Shown here piece after piece: positions 1 through 8,959 of a DNA stretch of 60,748 nucleotides; position 1 is the stretch's first letter; each line of letters begins with the position of its first letter. The notes below the pieces were generated by a model. The model ran no database searches and was not told the origin of the DNA. It saw only the letters and a list, made by a program, of their open reading frames with translations. The stretch comes from Pseudomonadota bacterium (GTDB lineage: Bacteria > Desulfobacterota > Desulfobacteria > Desulfobacterales > Desulfobacteraceae), in assembly GCA_018821715.1 (NCBI GenBank), contig JAHJLN010000049.1:1-60748 (forward strand). The letters run 5' to 3'. The translations under genes were made by a program, and so were the position numbers.

Positions 1-1
1 G

Positions 2-160
2 GAAGTGGAAAAAATCCTTGGTATCCCCATCCACGCCATTGTTACCATCACCGATATAAAAAAATACCTTCATAATAAAAAAATCAATGGAAAAATAATT
101 CTGGATGACCGCATGCTTGAAAAAATCAATGCTTATCTTGAAGAATATGGTGCCGCATAA
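2..160 (+). CDS. pyrE: Orotate phosphoribosyltransferase, C-terminal fragment
   Basis: This is the last 52 codons of a gene that begins before the window, ending with TAA at 158-160. The peptide runs from an EVEKILGIPIHAIVTITDIKKY stretch to EEYGAA at the end. That matches the C-terminus of PyrE as I remember it in E. coli (an EVE...VISIITLKDLIAYL segment, then a terminal EEFGV). PyrE makes orotidine 5'-phosphate from orotate and PRPP in pyrimidine synthesis. The catalytic loop and PRPP-binding motif lie outside the window, so the call rests on the C-terminal helix and strand only. Confidence 0.7.
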   Translation, partial: EVEKILGIPIHAIVTITDIKKYLHNKKINGKIILDDRMLEKINAYLEEYGAA

Positions 161-390
161 AATTGTATCCGCCATACGATTTTATGCCTGGACCCTGAAG
201 CGTTGTTTCCTGCTTGCCTGAAATTTATGGGGTATGGACAGTTTTGCGCTGACGATCAAATTCAATTTTCATGAATACGGATTGAAATGTAACCCATCCT
301 GATACTTAAGAATTATACAGAACCATCAAGGATTTAAAGATGGCCACCTGTTTTACACCGCCCAAAAAAAGCAAGTAACGAAAAGCGTGT

Positions 391-2667
391 TTGACATCCA
401 ACCAAGAGCGATATAATAATGAAGGAAACAAAATAAATTATTGGTCATCCATGTTTAAACAACTATACCTGAAATTTTCGCCCAAAGGTGTTTTAGATCC
501 TGATGATACTAATCATTGGAAAGAAAAAATTCTTTACACATTCATATTCATCTCAGTCTTCTTAATATTTATAATGTGCCTAGCAAATTTTCCTTACCTG
601 ATTAAACAAAACTACTGGGCAATTATCAGTACGGTAACCATTTCCTATTTAGGCTGCTTGATCCTGTTCTTTTTTCCGACAATCGGTTATAAAAAACGGG
701 CAACTATCACTTCATTTTTTATTTACGCTGTTGGTATTTCAATCATATTATCAGTGGGACCATTTGTGGCACCACGGGAATATTTATTTTTCTTTAGTAT
801 TGTCACCTCTGTATTGCTCGGTTGGCCTGGTGCGATTATTTCAATAATAACGAATACAATCACCCTTATCGGCATTGGAATTTTTATAAAAATCGGACTT
901 TGGAAAGATCTTTTTATGCCAACAGACCCTCTTGATTTATGGTTTCAGACTTCAACAGACCTGTTTTTTATAAATGTCTGTACGACATTATTTGTTGCTT
1001 TTCTTTTTCAAGAGATTGAAAAATCAGATCGCGAGGCCAAGGCGAGTTCAAAACTTTTACTCGTAGAGCAGGTAGATTTGATAGATTCTAAAAATAAACT
1101 TGAAAAAGAGTTTAAGGAGCGCAAACAGTCGGAGAAGGCGTTACTGGAAAACAATGAGTTGCTCACGTTGTTCATAAGGCACTCACCTGTTTACTGCTAT
1201 ATCAAAGATGTGAACCCAACAAGGAGCGTTGTGCTGCAGGCAAGTGACAATTACCAGCAGATGATCGGTATTCCAAGCAGCAAAATGATCGGCCGGGCGA
1301 TGGAGGATCTTTTTCCCCCGGAATTTGCCGCCAAGATAACAGCAGATGACTGGGATGTCGTCTCCAAAGGGGACTTGCTCAGGCTGGATGAGGAACTGAA
1401 CGGCAGAAGCTATACCTCCATAAAATTTCCTATAGTCCAGGGAGACAAAATTTTATTGGCCGGTTACACTATTGACATCACTGAACGCAAGCTGGATGAA
1501 GCAGAAAAGTTAACCGCCCAGAAAATTGCCGATGAACATGGAAAGCAGGCCCTGATCGGTAGGATTGCAGGAAAAATGGCCCATGATTTTAATAATATTT
1601 TAGGTATTATAATGGGGAATACAGAACTATCGCTTGTTGATTGTAAAGACGCTGAAACAAGAAAGACCTTGGAATTAATATTTGAACAGACTGTACGGGG
1701 AAAAAATTTGACAAAAAACCTGGTTGCGTTTGCCAAAGATCAGGAACCCAAACAGGAATTTTTTAGAATCAGCGAAAAAATCGATCTTGTTTTAAACTTG
1801 ATGAGAAAGGATCTTACGGGAATTGAGCTGTTGAAGGAAGAACGTCCGGGCGTCCCGGAACTGCTTGCCGATCCTGGAATGATCGAGCATGCACTTGTGA
1901 ATCTGATCCAAAACTCAATCCATGCTATAAGCATGGTTGAAAACCCCAGGATCACCCTTAGAACTTACAGCCGTGAAAACCATATCTGCTTTGAAATTGA
2001 GGACAATGGATGTGGAATTTCAAAAGAGAACCTGGAAAATATTTATGAACCTTCTTTTACTTTAAAAGGAAGCAAGGATGTATCAGGTTCATATAAAGCC
2101 GGGATTAAAGGGACCGGGTATGGCATGTCCAACATAAAAAAATATATTGAACAACACAACGGCATTATTTTTGTTGAGTCGGAATTAGGATCGGGTACCA
2201 AGTTTACAATCAGCCTGCCTGTCATTAAAAAAGAATTAACAAGTGAAGAGAAAAAAGAAATTCAAAAAGAAATAGCACATTTTAAAAAACATATCCTTGT
2301 TGTTGAGGATGAAACAGCCATCGCAGAGGTACAATACACAATATTGACACAAAAGCCCTGCAACCACAAGGTTGATATTGCCAATAACGGGCAGGTTGCA
2401 TTAGACTTATTGAATAGAAATGAATATGATTTAATAAGCTTGGATTATGTTCTTCCGGGAAAATTTAACGGTATGGATATCTATCATCACGTCCGGGAAA
2501 CAAATAAAAACATTCCAATCTTTTTTATTTCCGGTAACATAGAATTTTTAGAGTCCATTAAAGACTTAAAGAAAAAAGATCCATATATTGGTCATCTGTC
2601 AAAACCTTGTAAAAATATCGACTATGTAAACGGCATAAATCAATTGTTTGGAACAGTGGCAATTTGA
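391..2667 (+). CDS. Membrane-bound PAS hybrid histidine kinase with receiver domain
   Basis: A sensor kinase of 758 residues. About six hydrophobic segments fill residues 46-206. A short coiled coil (212-255) leads into a PAS domain (about 256-365, ending in the usual DITERK). The HisKA helix carries HDFNNILG with His398. The ATPase domain shows an N box ending at Asn508, a G1 box DNGCGI (538-543) and a GTGYGM box near 574-579. A receiver domain follows, with acidic residues at 639-641, phospho-acceptor Asp685 and Lys738. It should phosphorylate its own receiver or pass phosphate to an unlinked partner. The first codon is TTG and no clear ribosome site precedes it; ATG at 451 (residue 21) is an equally good start and keeps every domain. 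No cognate regulator is adjacent and the signal is unknown. Confidence 0.88.
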   Translation: MTSNQERYNNEGNKINYWSSMFKQLYLKFSPKGVLDPDDTNHWKEKILYTFIFISVFLIFIMCLANFPYLIKQNYWAIISTVTISYLGCLILFFFPTIGYKKRATITSFFIYAVGISIILSVGPFVAPREYLFFFSIVTSVLLGWPGAIISIITNTITLIGIGIFIKIGLWKDLFMPTDPLDLWFQTSTDLFFINVCTTLFVAFLFQEIEKSDREAKASSKLLLVEQVDLIDSKNKLEKEFKERKQSEKALLENNELLTLFIRHSPVYCYIKDVNPTRSVVLQASDNYQQMIGIPSSKMIGRAMEDLFPPEFAAKITADDWDVVSKGDLLRLDEELNGRSYTSIKFPIVQGDKILLAGYTIDITERKLDEAEKLTAQKIADEHGKQALIGRIAGKMAHDFNNILGIIMGNTELSLVDCKDAETRKTLELIFEQTVRGKNLTKNLVAFAKDQEPKQEFFRISEKIDLVLNLMRKDLTGIELLKEERPGVPELLADPGMIEHALVNLIQNSIHAISMVENPRITLRTYSRENHICFEIEDNGCGISKENLENIYEPSFTLKGSKDVSGSYKAGIKGTGYGMSNIKKYIEQHNGIIFVESELGSGTKFTISLPVIKKELTSEEKKEIQKEIAHFKKHILVVEDETAIAEVQYTILTQKPCNHKVDIANNGQVALDLLNRNEYDLISLDYVLPGKFNGMDIYHHVRETNKNIPIFFISGNIEFLESIKDLKKKDPYIGHLSKPCKNIDYVNGINQLFGTVAI

Positions 2668-2732
2668 GATCAGCCATCAATTTTTTTTATCAGTTTCCGG
2701 CAGGTTTTGCAGAGTCAGGATTAATTATCCTG

Positions 2733-3734
2733 TCAGGGCAATGGTCGTGATGTCCGGCCTTTTATATACAGCCCCCGTCCCTGATTTTGAATGTCCTCTT
2801 TCCTTCGTGCCCGTGAGATGATATTGCGCAATGCCAAATCTGAAAGTCCGGTATTCTCTTTGATTTCCCGGAAACTGATGCCGTTTACCCGTCTCCGGCG
2901 GATCAGTTTGATCACTGTTTCATAGGAATCGACGTCTTGGGGGATTTTTGAAGACACGGGTTTGTTTTTTGGGGGTGACGCGGCTCGAATGACCGGTACT
3001 GAATCATCCAGGTTAATACCAAAGGCGGATGACAGATCTGCATCCCTGATAATCCTTTTGGAAGTGCGGGTTTTTGCCTTTTTCAGCAACTGATCGGCTT
3101 CACTGCGAATGACGCTTGACACAAGGTCTTCCTTGTTTGCCTTCCTGAGAAGAAAAAACAGGGAGGGGTCTGTATCCAGCCGTGCTCCCACTCCATAAAG
3201 CGTTGCGGCAACGTGCTTGCACATGTAGGCCCAGTCCGGGCAGGAACAGTCAAAGACGATGTCTTTCGGGGAGGGGAAAATACCGTTCCCCTGCTGTGTC
3301 AGGATGGTTTCCATGGCCTGGGGCAATGCCCCGTTTAAGAGGGCATCAAGGGAATCAATTTTTCCTTTGCACTGGTCAATAATTTTTTCCCATACAGCTT
3401 TTTTTAATGGTTTGATGGTTATTTTTACCTGGTACGGCGCAGCGTAAGACCCCTGGACAAGGGCAGAAATATTCCCGGATTCAATTTTCAGATCCAGAAC
3501 AGCGCCATGTCTCACATAGGAGCGGCCCCGTTCGATACGGTTGCTGAAGTCGGCATACCCTTCCAGGTTTGTATTCCATGCCTTGCCCCACCAGGATGCT
3601 GCCAGGGTGTTGCCGCAAATTTTCACGGGTGACAGGCCTGGATTTTTTTTCATGAGCTGTTTGATTTTTTTTTCTGCCCTGGCCTTTTTTTCAGCCACAC
3701 TGACATACTTTGGATATCCAAAACGATTGCCCAT
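2733..3734 (-). CDS. SWIM zinc finger protein, partner of the SNF2 ATPase
   Basis: A 333-residue protein with a SWIM zinc finger: Cys163, Cys165, Cys172 and His174 in a CSCPDWAYMCKH motif, the CxCx(n)CxH pattern expected. The N-terminus has a basic helix and an ASWWGKAWN motif typical of bacterial SWIM proteins encoded beside SNF2 helicases. The C-terminal ~70 residues are basic with a helix-turn-helix look (about 285-325), suggesting nucleic-acid binding. It lies 31 bases downstream of the SNF2 gene on the same strand, so the two are probably one transcript. A role with SNF2 in chromatin or RNA-polymerase remodelling is inferred from that pairing; the exact job is not known. Confidence 0.8.
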   Translation of the reverse strand: MGNRFGYPKYVSVAEKKARAEKKIKQLMKKNPGLSPVKICGNTLAASWWGKAWNTNLEGYADFSNRIERGRSYVRHGAVLDLKIESGNISALVQGSYAAPYQVKITIKPLKKAVWEKIIDQCKGKIDSLDALLNGALPQAMETILTQQGNGIFPSPKDIVFDCSCPDWAYMCKHVAATLYGVGARLDTDPSLFFLLRKANKEDLVSSVIRSEADQLLKKAKTRTSKRIIRDADLSSAFGINLDDSVPVIRAASPPKNKPVSSKIPQDVDSYETVIKLIRRRRVNGISFREIKENTGLSDLALRNIISRARRKEDIQNQGRGLYIKGRTSRPLP

Positions 3735-3765
3735 TATTTCCCTCTTTTTTAATTTGATTTTCTTG

Positions 3766-6432
3766 TCACAGCGTAAGGCTGAACATCTTCAACAGTTTTT
3801 TATCATCAAACTCTGTCATCCATCCCCCGGTGGTGTCCGGGATCACGGCTGCCGCCATCTCCTTTTTGCTTTCAATCATGGCATCAATATGGTCCTCAAC
3901 GGTCCCTTTTGTTATAAACTTGTGCACCAGCACCCCTTTTTGCTGGCCGATGCGAAAGGCCCTGTCCGTGGCCTGATTTTCAACTGCAGGATTCCACCAC
4001 CGGTCAAAATGGATCACATGGTTTGCCCGGGTCAGGTTGAGTCCGACACCTCCCGCTTTGAGGGAAAGAACCATGAAGGGAACATATCCCGGCCCCTGGA
4101 ACAGCTCGACAGCCTCAGCTCTTTTTTTTACAGTCATACTGCCATGGAGAAAGCAGCCCTTTTGATGAAAAATATCTTCCATAAAATTCACCAGGGGCAG
4201 GATCATTTCCTTGAACTGGGTAAACACAAGAACCCGTTCCCGCTTTGCATAAATGGTGTCGCACAATTCTTTGAGACGAATGAATTTCCCGCTTTCCTTT
4301 GGGTCAAATCCGCCGGTTCCCAGGTACTGATCCGGATGGTTACAGATCTGCTTGAACTTGATCAGGGACGTCAGAATAAGCCCCTTACGTTCTATTCCCC
4401 TGCCGGCCTGGGCCAGGCGTTTTTTTAACTGCTCTACAAAATCCATATACAGCACCACCTGATGCCGGCTGAGTTCAGGAAAGGTTTTCATTTCCACTTT
4501 GGCCGGCAGATCAGGTGCAATGGCAGGATCGGTTTTCATCCGCCTCAGAATATAGGGAGAGATGATTTTTTTCAAGCGCCTGTATCCTGAAGGATTTTTC
4601 TTTAACCCTGAAGCAAATGTTTTAAATGCCTTTGCACTGCCCAGAAATCCTGGATTGAGAAAATCAAACAGGGACCATAGGTCTGACAGACTGTTTTCAA
4701 TAGGGGTGCCGGTCATGATAATCCGGGTGTCGCCCTTAAGTTTTTTTACGCATTTTGTCTGTTTTGTTGACGGGTTCTTGATGGCCTGGGCTTCGTCCAG
4801 GATAATGCACCGCCAGTTGATTTTTTCCATCCATGGAACCCTTTGTGCCATGGCATAGGTGGTGATGACCAGATCAAACAAAAGGGAGTCGGGTGGTTTG
4901 GGCCCATTTTTTATAACTGCATCAGTGCTTCCGGGATGGGCCACGGCATAGGAAAGACCGGGCAGAAACCGTTGGATTTCATGTTCCCAGTTGGCAATCA
5001 GGGATGCCGGGACAATCAGAAGTGACATCCTGTCCGGTTCTTTCTTTTGAAGAAGGCTCAGCATGCCCAGCACCTGCAGGGTTTTGCCCAGGCCCATGTC
5101 GTCGGCCAGGCAGGCCCCGAATTTCAGGGAATCCAGGAATGAAAGCCAGTTGAGCCCTGTCTGCTGGTAGGGTCGCAGGGTTGCCCTGAAGGTTTGGGGT
5201 GCGATGGCGGTTCTTACCAGTTCCGGGTTTGACAATTGTTTTACCACCGCGCTCAGCCAGTTCCCATGGTCAATGGAAAGGTCGGTTTCATTATCTGTCA
5301 ACCGGAACCGTTCCGGGTGAAGCTGCAGCAACAGGGCATCTTTTATGGTTAATGCACCCTGGTCAGCCATTTCCATGGCTTTTTCATAGGCTTCAAGGAT
5401 CTGTTCAAGTCTTTTTGTATCCACTTCAACCCATCGGTTTTTGATCCAGGCAAGCCCGGCACTCTGGGACAAAATCGTCTTGGCTTCTTCCAGGGTGACA
5501 GGGTCATCCCCGATTAACAGATGAGCGTTAAAATCCAGGAGCGCGTCCATACCCACGTGGGTCGGTTTCAGATTTCCCATGCTGACGGACAGCCGCACTG
5601 CCGGTCGCTGGTTTTTCCACCAGTCCGGTATGCGGCAGATGATGCCGCAGGTTTCGAAAAGCGCCACCTGCAAAAGGAATTCATAGGCCTCCCGGCTGTC
5701 CCAGGCCAGGTGATGAAATAACTCCCCGGTGTCCATGAGATCTTTTATCAAGGGGCTTTGTTTTGCAGCCAGTGTTACCGTGGTCAACAATTCCAGGATG
5801 GATTCCCCGGAATATTCTTCAAGCGCATGGTGCAGGGGACGATGCTTTTTGGGGCTGTTTCCTTTTTTATCATCTGCATAGGTGGCAAGGAACTGGAAGG
5901 GGTAATCATCCTCCCGGCTTTCCACCAGATGAAAATAGACCCTTCCAGCCAGGTGAATATGGGGGCATAATTCTTTGAAATAATCCTTCACACTCCCGGG
6001 ATACCCCTGTATGCCTTGGATAAAGGTCCGGGTTAAGCCTTCCCAGATATGAGAAAGCAGATCCTGGGTAAGATATTCTCTCCCGATCATGAGTGGTGCC
6101 GCGTCAACAAAGCTGTTTAATTCTTTCGGATCACAGGAAAGGTCCGCACAATGCCGAACCGCTTCAATATCCGGATACCGGGCAACCGTGTCCAGAAATT
6201 GTCGCGAAACAGACCGGAAAAAGTCAAGGGAAGGGGACAATGCAATACGATCCTGGGAGCCTCCCAGATACAGAAGCCAGGTGTCAGGGGTCTTGCAATA
6301 GTGCTGATGGATTTGCCGGTTCAACAGGTGCTGCTTTTGACTGACCCGGTCGCCACTGCTTTCCCATGTGAGGCACAGGTCCCTGGGGGGAAGAATTTCA
6401 ACAACCAGTTCCTGATGGTTTTCAGCACCCAT
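3766..6432 (-). CDS. SNF2-family DNA-dependent ATPase/helicase
   Basis: An 888-residue Swi2/Snf2 ATPase. The N-terminal ~410 residues form the bacterial SNF2-associated region. The ATPase core follows: Walker A in ADDMGLGKT (443-451), Walker B DEAQ (546-549), motif III MTGTPIENS (573-581), and in the second RecA lobe a GGVGLNLTRA stretch and the motif VI segment ATDRAFRIGQ. Such proteins translocate on double-stranded DNA and displace bound proteins; bacterial relatives such as HepA/RapA act on RNA polymerase. The SWIM gene lies just downstream in the same direction. All catalytic motifs are present, so it should be active. Its target is not visible from sequence. Confidence 0.9.
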   Translation of the reverse strand: MGAENHQELVVEILPPRDLCLTWESSGDRVSQKQHLLNRQIHQHYCKTPDTWLLYLGGSQDRIALSPSLDFFRSVSRQFLDTVARYPDIEAVRHCADLSCDPKELNSFVDAAPLMIGREYLTQDLLSHIWEGLTRTFIQGIQGYPGSVKDYFKELCPHIHLAGRVYFHLVESREDDYPFQFLATYADDKKGNSPKKHRPLHHALEEYSGESILELLTTVTLAAKQSPLIKDLMDTGELFHHLAWDSREAYEFLLQVALFETCGIICRIPDWWKNQRPAVRLSVSMGNLKPTHVGMDALLDFNAHLLIGDDPVTLEEAKTILSQSAGLAWIKNRWVEVDTKRLEQILEAYEKAMEMADQGALTIKDALLLQLHPERFRLTDNETDLSIDHGNWLSAVVKQLSNPELVRTAIAPQTFRATLRPYQQTGLNWLSFLDSLKFGACLADDMGLGKTLQVLGMLSLLQKKEPDRMSLLIVPASLIANWEHEIQRFLPGLSYAVAHPGSTDAVIKNGPKPPDSLLFDLVITTYAMAQRVPWMEKINWRCIILDEAQAIKNPSTKQTKCVKKLKGDTRIIMTGTPIENSLSDLWSLFDFLNPGFLGSAKAFKTFASGLKKNPSGYRRLKKIISPYILRRMKTDPAIAPDLPAKVEMKTFPELSRHQVVLYMDFVEQLKKRLAQAGRGIERKGLILTSLIKFKQICNHPDQYLGTGGFDPKESGKFIRLKELCDTIYAKRERVLVFTQFKEMILPLVNFMEDIFHQKGCFLHGSMTVKKRAEAVELFQGPGYVPFMVLSLKAGGVGLNLTRANHVIHFDRWWNPAVENQATDRAFRIGQQKGVLVHKFITKGTVEDHIDAMIESKKEMAAAVIPDTTGGWMTEFDDKKLLKMFSLTL

Positions 6433-6726
6433 ATCTCTTACCTTTTTTTTACGCCGTTGTATGACAACTATAAGGTTTCATGGAGAATCTGAATATCAGA
6501 TAAGGCGGAAGGACGCAACCCGTCTGAATATAATTTATGCAGCAAAATTCAATTGATGAATACCTGAAATTACAGAATATGGAATATAACTTGATAGTTA
6601 AAAACAGTATATGATAAGCGTAATGATTAAACCAATGAATGAACAATGATAATTTGGATGCACCATGGTAATACATAAGGTGATCATTTTGAAAAATGGG
6701 GCACTTTTTAAATATAAAAGGGCATA

Positions 6727-7524
6727 ATGAAACTGATTGCTGATAATCTTCGAATTACAAAGCCGAAGATCCAGGCTGCGCTTTTGGCCCTTGATCCAGA
6801 GCCGTTACAGGATCTTGTCAGACAGTGCGTGGCAAAGCAGGCCTTTGCCATTGATGTAAATACAGGGCCTCTGGGGAAATCACCCGAAGAGGGCATGCGG
6901 TTTTTCATTGAGGCGGTTCAGATGGTGACAGATCTGCCGTTGCTCATTGATACCTCCAATTCTGATGCCATGAGGGCAGGGCTTGAGGCTGCCAAGAACC
7001 CGGTGATGATCAACGGATTTTCCCTTGAACCTGAAAAACTTGAAAAAATATTGCCTCTGGCAAAAGAGTTTGATGCCGATATTGTGGGGTTTTTATTGTA
7101 TCCTGACAGCCGGGTGCCGAAAAATGAGGCAGAGCGGTTTGAGATCGCCCTTGAGTTGATCGGGCAGGCTGAAGCTGCCGGGGTTGCAAAGGAGCGGGTC
7201 ATTATTGATCCTGTGGTGCCGCCGCTGGCATGGGATGACGGGATTGTCCAGGCAAGGGCGGTGCTGAAGGTGATACAGATGCTGCCGGATTTATTGGGGT
7301 TTGATGTTCAAACCATTGGCGGGATTTCTAATCTGACAACAGGTGCAGGGGACAAAGACAAAAAAAATCTTATGGAGCAAAGTTATTTGGCCATGCTGGC
7401 TGCGGCAGGATTGAGTTTTGCGCTCATGGATATCCTGAACCCGGATCTGGTCAAAGCGGCAAGGGCTTCAGGGATTCTGACAAAAGAAGAGATTTTTTCC
7501 TGGGCCATGGTGCCAAGGGGTTAG
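6727..7524 (+). CDS. Methyltetrahydrofolate:corrinoid methyltransferase-like (pterin-binding) protein
   Basis: A 265-residue protein of the dihydropteroate-synthase-like pterin-binding TIM-barrel family. The length fits AcsE/MetH-type methyltransferases (about 262 residues). Typical blocks are AIDVNTGP near residue 40, LLIDTSNSDAM near 75, a MINGFS strand near 97, IIDPVVPPLAWDD near 157, and IGGISNLTTG near 199. Members move a methyl group between tetrahydrofolate and a corrinoid protein, as in the Wood-Ljungdahl pathway that many sulfate reducers use. No corrinoid protein or CO dehydrogenase gene is adjacent, so the acceptor cannot be named. The next gene starts 31 bases downstream. A true folate-synthesis DHPS is unlikely given this block pattern. 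Confidence 0.78.
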   Translation: MKLIADNLRITKPKIQAALLALDPEPLQDLVRQCVAKQAFAIDVNTGPLGKSPEEGMRFFIEAVQMVTDLPLLIDTSNSDAMRAGLEAAKNPVMINGFSLEPEKLEKILPLAKEFDADIVGFLLYPDSRVPKNEAERFEIALELIGQAEAAGVAKERVIIDPVVPPLAWDDGIVQARAVLKVIQMLPDLLGFDVQTIGGISNLTTGAGDKDKKNLMEQSYLAMLAAAGLSFALMDILNPDLVKAARASGILTKEEIFSWAMVPRG

Positions 7525-7555
7525 AATGACCCTGATGTGACAGGAGATTGACGGG

Positions 7556-8089
7556 ATGGACTACCAGAAATTCAAGATGGCCACAGGATGCCTGATTCCT
7601 TGTGTGCTGTTTGTCGTGGCGGCGGCAGCGGTATTTGTGCCGATGTTTACTCATGAGACCGGTTACGGGCTCTGGACCATTGGCGCACCGCTTTTAACGG
7701 GGTTATGTGCCGCAATTGTGGCGGTTTTCTTAAGTCGGCCCCTGCATCACTGGATGTTGACCCGGGAGCTTAAAAATGAGAACAGCAGGGTCAGACTTGC
7801 GGCTTGGCAGTCCGATGACCCGGCAGTGGAATTCTATGCATCAGCAGATGGAATCTGGTTTAACAAGAAACGGTACTACTGGCTTCACAGCCTTTTTCTG
7901 GAGCTGGAGGATCTGTTTGTCCAGCCAAAATCAGGGCAGATGTTTTTAATTTTCAAGTTCAGGGAAACCCACGGCCGTTCGGCCCATTATTTTGACATTG
8001 AAGTGCCGGTTCCTACAGGGTGTGAAAAAAAGGCCAAAACCCTTGTCGGCCGGATTTTAAAGGAGATAAAATATGGTATGGATGAATGA
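7556..8089 (+). CDS. Small membrane protein of unknown function
   Basis: A 177-residue protein with two N-terminal membrane segments (about 10-32 and 40-60, the second ending in LSRPLHHWM), then a soluble ~110-residue domain rich in aromatics (WFNKKRYYWLHSLF, then FRETHGRSAHYF). I do not recognise the family. The start is supported by an AGGAG sequence about ten bases before the ATG. Its last 17 bases overlap the TerC gene, so translation is probably coupled, and it may be an accessory to that membrane protein. Both may share a transcript with the methyltransferase gene upstream. Confidence 0.7.
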   Translation: MDYQKFKMATGCLIPCVLFVVAAAAVFVPMFTHETGYGLWTIGAPLLTGLCAAIVAVFLSRPLHHWMLTRELKNENSRVRLAAWQSDDPAVEFYASADGIWFNKKRYYWLHSLFLELEDLFVQPKSGQMFLIFKFRETHGRSAHYFDIEVPVPTGCEKKAKTLVGRILKEIKYGMDE

Positions 8090-8795
8090 TCCCCATGCCT
8101 GGATAGCGCTTGCAACCTTAACCGCACTTGAAATTGTTCTCGGGATAGACAATATCATTTTTATTTCCATCCTGGTGGAAAGGGTTGAAAAAGCAAAACG
8201 CAATAAGGCCAGGATTATCGGTCTTTCGCTTGCCATGATTACCAGGATCTGCCTGCTGTTGTCTTTAACATGGGTGATGGGATTAACAGATCATCTGTTT
8301 ACGCTTTATGGTCTTGATATATCCGGTCGGGATCTGATTATGATTTCAGGCGGCCTTTTCCTTATCTGGAAAAGCACCCATGAGATACATGCAAGTGTCG
8401 AGGGTGATAGGGCGGTAACGGCTGTCAAAGGCAAAAAAGCGTTTGGCGCTGTTTTGATCCAGATCGCTTTGATTGACATTGTTTTTTCGCTGGATTCGGT
8501 CATCACTGCCGTTGGAATGGCATCTCATATTCAGGTCATGATTGCTGCCGTTGTTATATCGGTCGGTGTCATGATGATCTCTGCCAAAGCCATTGGGGGG
8601 TTTGTTGAAGCGAATCCCACTATCAAGATCCTTGCCTTAAGTTTTTTGATCATGGTGGGCGTGGCACTCATTGGAGAGGGATTTGAATTTCATATTCCCA
8701 AAGGATATATTTACTTTTCCATGGCCTTTTCCATTGGTGTTGAAATCCTGAACATGAAGATGAGAAAAAAACGAAAGCGGATGGTTGATTTTTAA
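8073..8795 (+). CDS. TerC family integral membrane protein
   Basis: A 240-residue polytopic protein of the TerC/Alx family. The signature stretches are EIVLGIDNIIFISI near residue 20 and the mirror-image IDIVFSLDSVITAVGM near 150, each placing acidic and Asn/Ser residues within a membrane helix. Seven to eight hydrophobic helices are visible. Family members are linked to tellurite resistance, Mn2+ export and metal loading of exported proteins. The gene overlaps the preceding membrane-protein gene by 17 bases. The substrate is inferred from family only. Confidence 0.9.
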   Translation: MVWMNDPHAWIALATLTALEIVLGIDNIIFISILVERVEKAKRNKARIIGLSLAMITRICLLLSLTWVMGLTDHLFTLYGLDISGRDLIMISGGLFLIWKSTHEIHASVEGDRAVTAVKGKKAFGAVLIQIALIDIVFSLDSVITAVGMASHIQVMIAAVVISVGVMMISAKAIGGFVEANPTIKILALSFLIMVGVALIGEGFEFHIPKGYIYFSMAFSIGVEILNMKMRKKRKRMVDF

Positions 8796-8959
8796 TTTTG
8801 TTTTTCATTTAAACGGATCAATTTGTTTGTCCGGGATTTCAGTGGTATCATCCTGAAAATTGATTCACCTTGTAAAGATGGAATGATTTTATGGGGCAGG
8901 GTTTTTTAATAGTGGCTTTAGATATAAACTAATGGCAAAAATTAATATTAAAGGAATGG

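Noticed and set aside
3541-4428. 295-codon plus-strand frame opposite the SWIM and SNF2 genes
   Set aside because: It spans two genes on the other strand and has no recognisable domain; a shadow frame.
6449-6676. 75-codon frame on the minus strand upstream of the SNF2 gene
   Set aside because: AT-rich, no ribosome site, aromatic-heavy translation with no family resemblance; looks like non-coding spacer.
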